Positions 32,589 to 32,712 of a stretch of DNA of 32,712 bases are shown here, in pieces. Source of the stretch: JBDHTO01 sp039808665 (lineage in GTDB: Bacteria > Pseudomonadota > Alphaproteobacteria > Paracaedibacterales > JAKBAR01); NCBI GenBank assembly GCA_039808665.1, contig JBDHTO010000002.1, positions 1 to 32,712 of the forward strand. The letters run 5' to 3'. Numbering within the stretch: the stretch's first letter is position 1; each line of letters opens with the position of its first letter. Made by a program: the position numbers and the translations under genes. Under the pieces are notes generated by a model. It did not search any database. It worked only from the letters and a program-made list of their open reading frames with translations, and was not told the origin of the DNA.

Positions 32589-32712
32589 CTCACTCTCTTG
32601 ATTTTTACGCTAACAGTTCTGAGTTTCACAAAAAGTTCATCTCCTTACAATGCGTTATTTTACCTCTTTTACGGATCTCAAATTCCCCTATAGTAAAGTT
32701 TAGCTCTTTTTG
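32589..32712 (-). other. Upstream region of the exported-protein gene, to window edge
   Basis: These 124 AT-rich bases hold no clear gene. On the minus strand a strong AAGGAG (32646-32641) lies 11 bases ahead of a 14-codon GTG frame whose TGA overlaps the ATG of the downstream gene. A possible -35, TTGAGA, has no good -10 at 16-18 bp. I find no confident promoter, and the region may continue into a gene beyond the window. Confidence 0.3.

Noticed and set aside
1..32712. Search for CRISPR arrays, insertion sequences, phage genes, toxin-antitoxin or defence systems
   Set aside because: Nothing of the kind was seen; apart from the tuf pair there are no long repeats, and nearly all bases are in recognised housekeeping genes.

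Overview
The window is the main transcription/translation gene cluster of an alphaproteobacterium, read almost entirely on the minus strand from about 31,000 down to 1. The evidence is gene order: rpoB-rpoC run straight into rpsL-rpsG-fusA-tuf and then the S10/spc/alpha clusters, secY is followed directly by adk and rpsM with no rpmJ or infA, rpsD is absent between rpsK and rpoA, and rlmB lies divergent from tRNA-Tyr. Base composition is moderate (by eye, mid-40s % GC). This would suit a moderately AT-rich alphaproteobacterial lineage such as Holosporales or relatives, but that placement is inference; I cannot run a phylogeny.

Layout in transcription order (minus strand): tRNA-Tyr, tRNA-Gly and tuf copy 2 with a good promoter upstream; two hairpins, one terminator-like; tRNA-Trp, secE, nusG, rplK, rplA, rplJ, rplL, rpoB, rpoC; a well-formed promoter; rpsL, rpsG, fusA, tuf copy 1; rpsJ, rplC, rplD, rplW, rplB, rpsS, rplV, rpsC, rplP, rpmC, rpsQ, rplN, rplX, rplE, rpsN, rpsH, rplF, rplR, rpsE, rpmD, rplO, secY, adk, rpsM, rpsK, rpoA and rplQ, which is cut by the left edge. 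Most spacings are 0-30 bp, several with overlaps, so this is one or a few long operons. The right end holds the plus-strand rlmB and, abutting it tail to tail, an unrecognised exported protein made of two similar halves.

The genes supply ribosomal proteins, elongation factors Tu and G, the core RNA polymerase subunits, NusG, the SecYE translocon core and adenylate kinase. Regulation visible in the sequence includes an L10-type leader before rplJ that can also pair off its Shine-Dalgarno, a hairpin before rplK that resembles the L1-binding site of 23S rRNA, a hairpin between rplL and rpoB, and three candidate promoters.

I see no mobile element, CRISPR array, defence locus or wholly new system. 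The points most worth a second look are the two-domain exported protein, the 49-residue Lys/Ala tail on L30, the two apparently identical tuf genes whose identity stops at the gene borders, the tuf2/tRNA-Trp junction, and the autoregulatory leaders. No gene-free stretch exceeds 300 bases; the longest is 165 bp.
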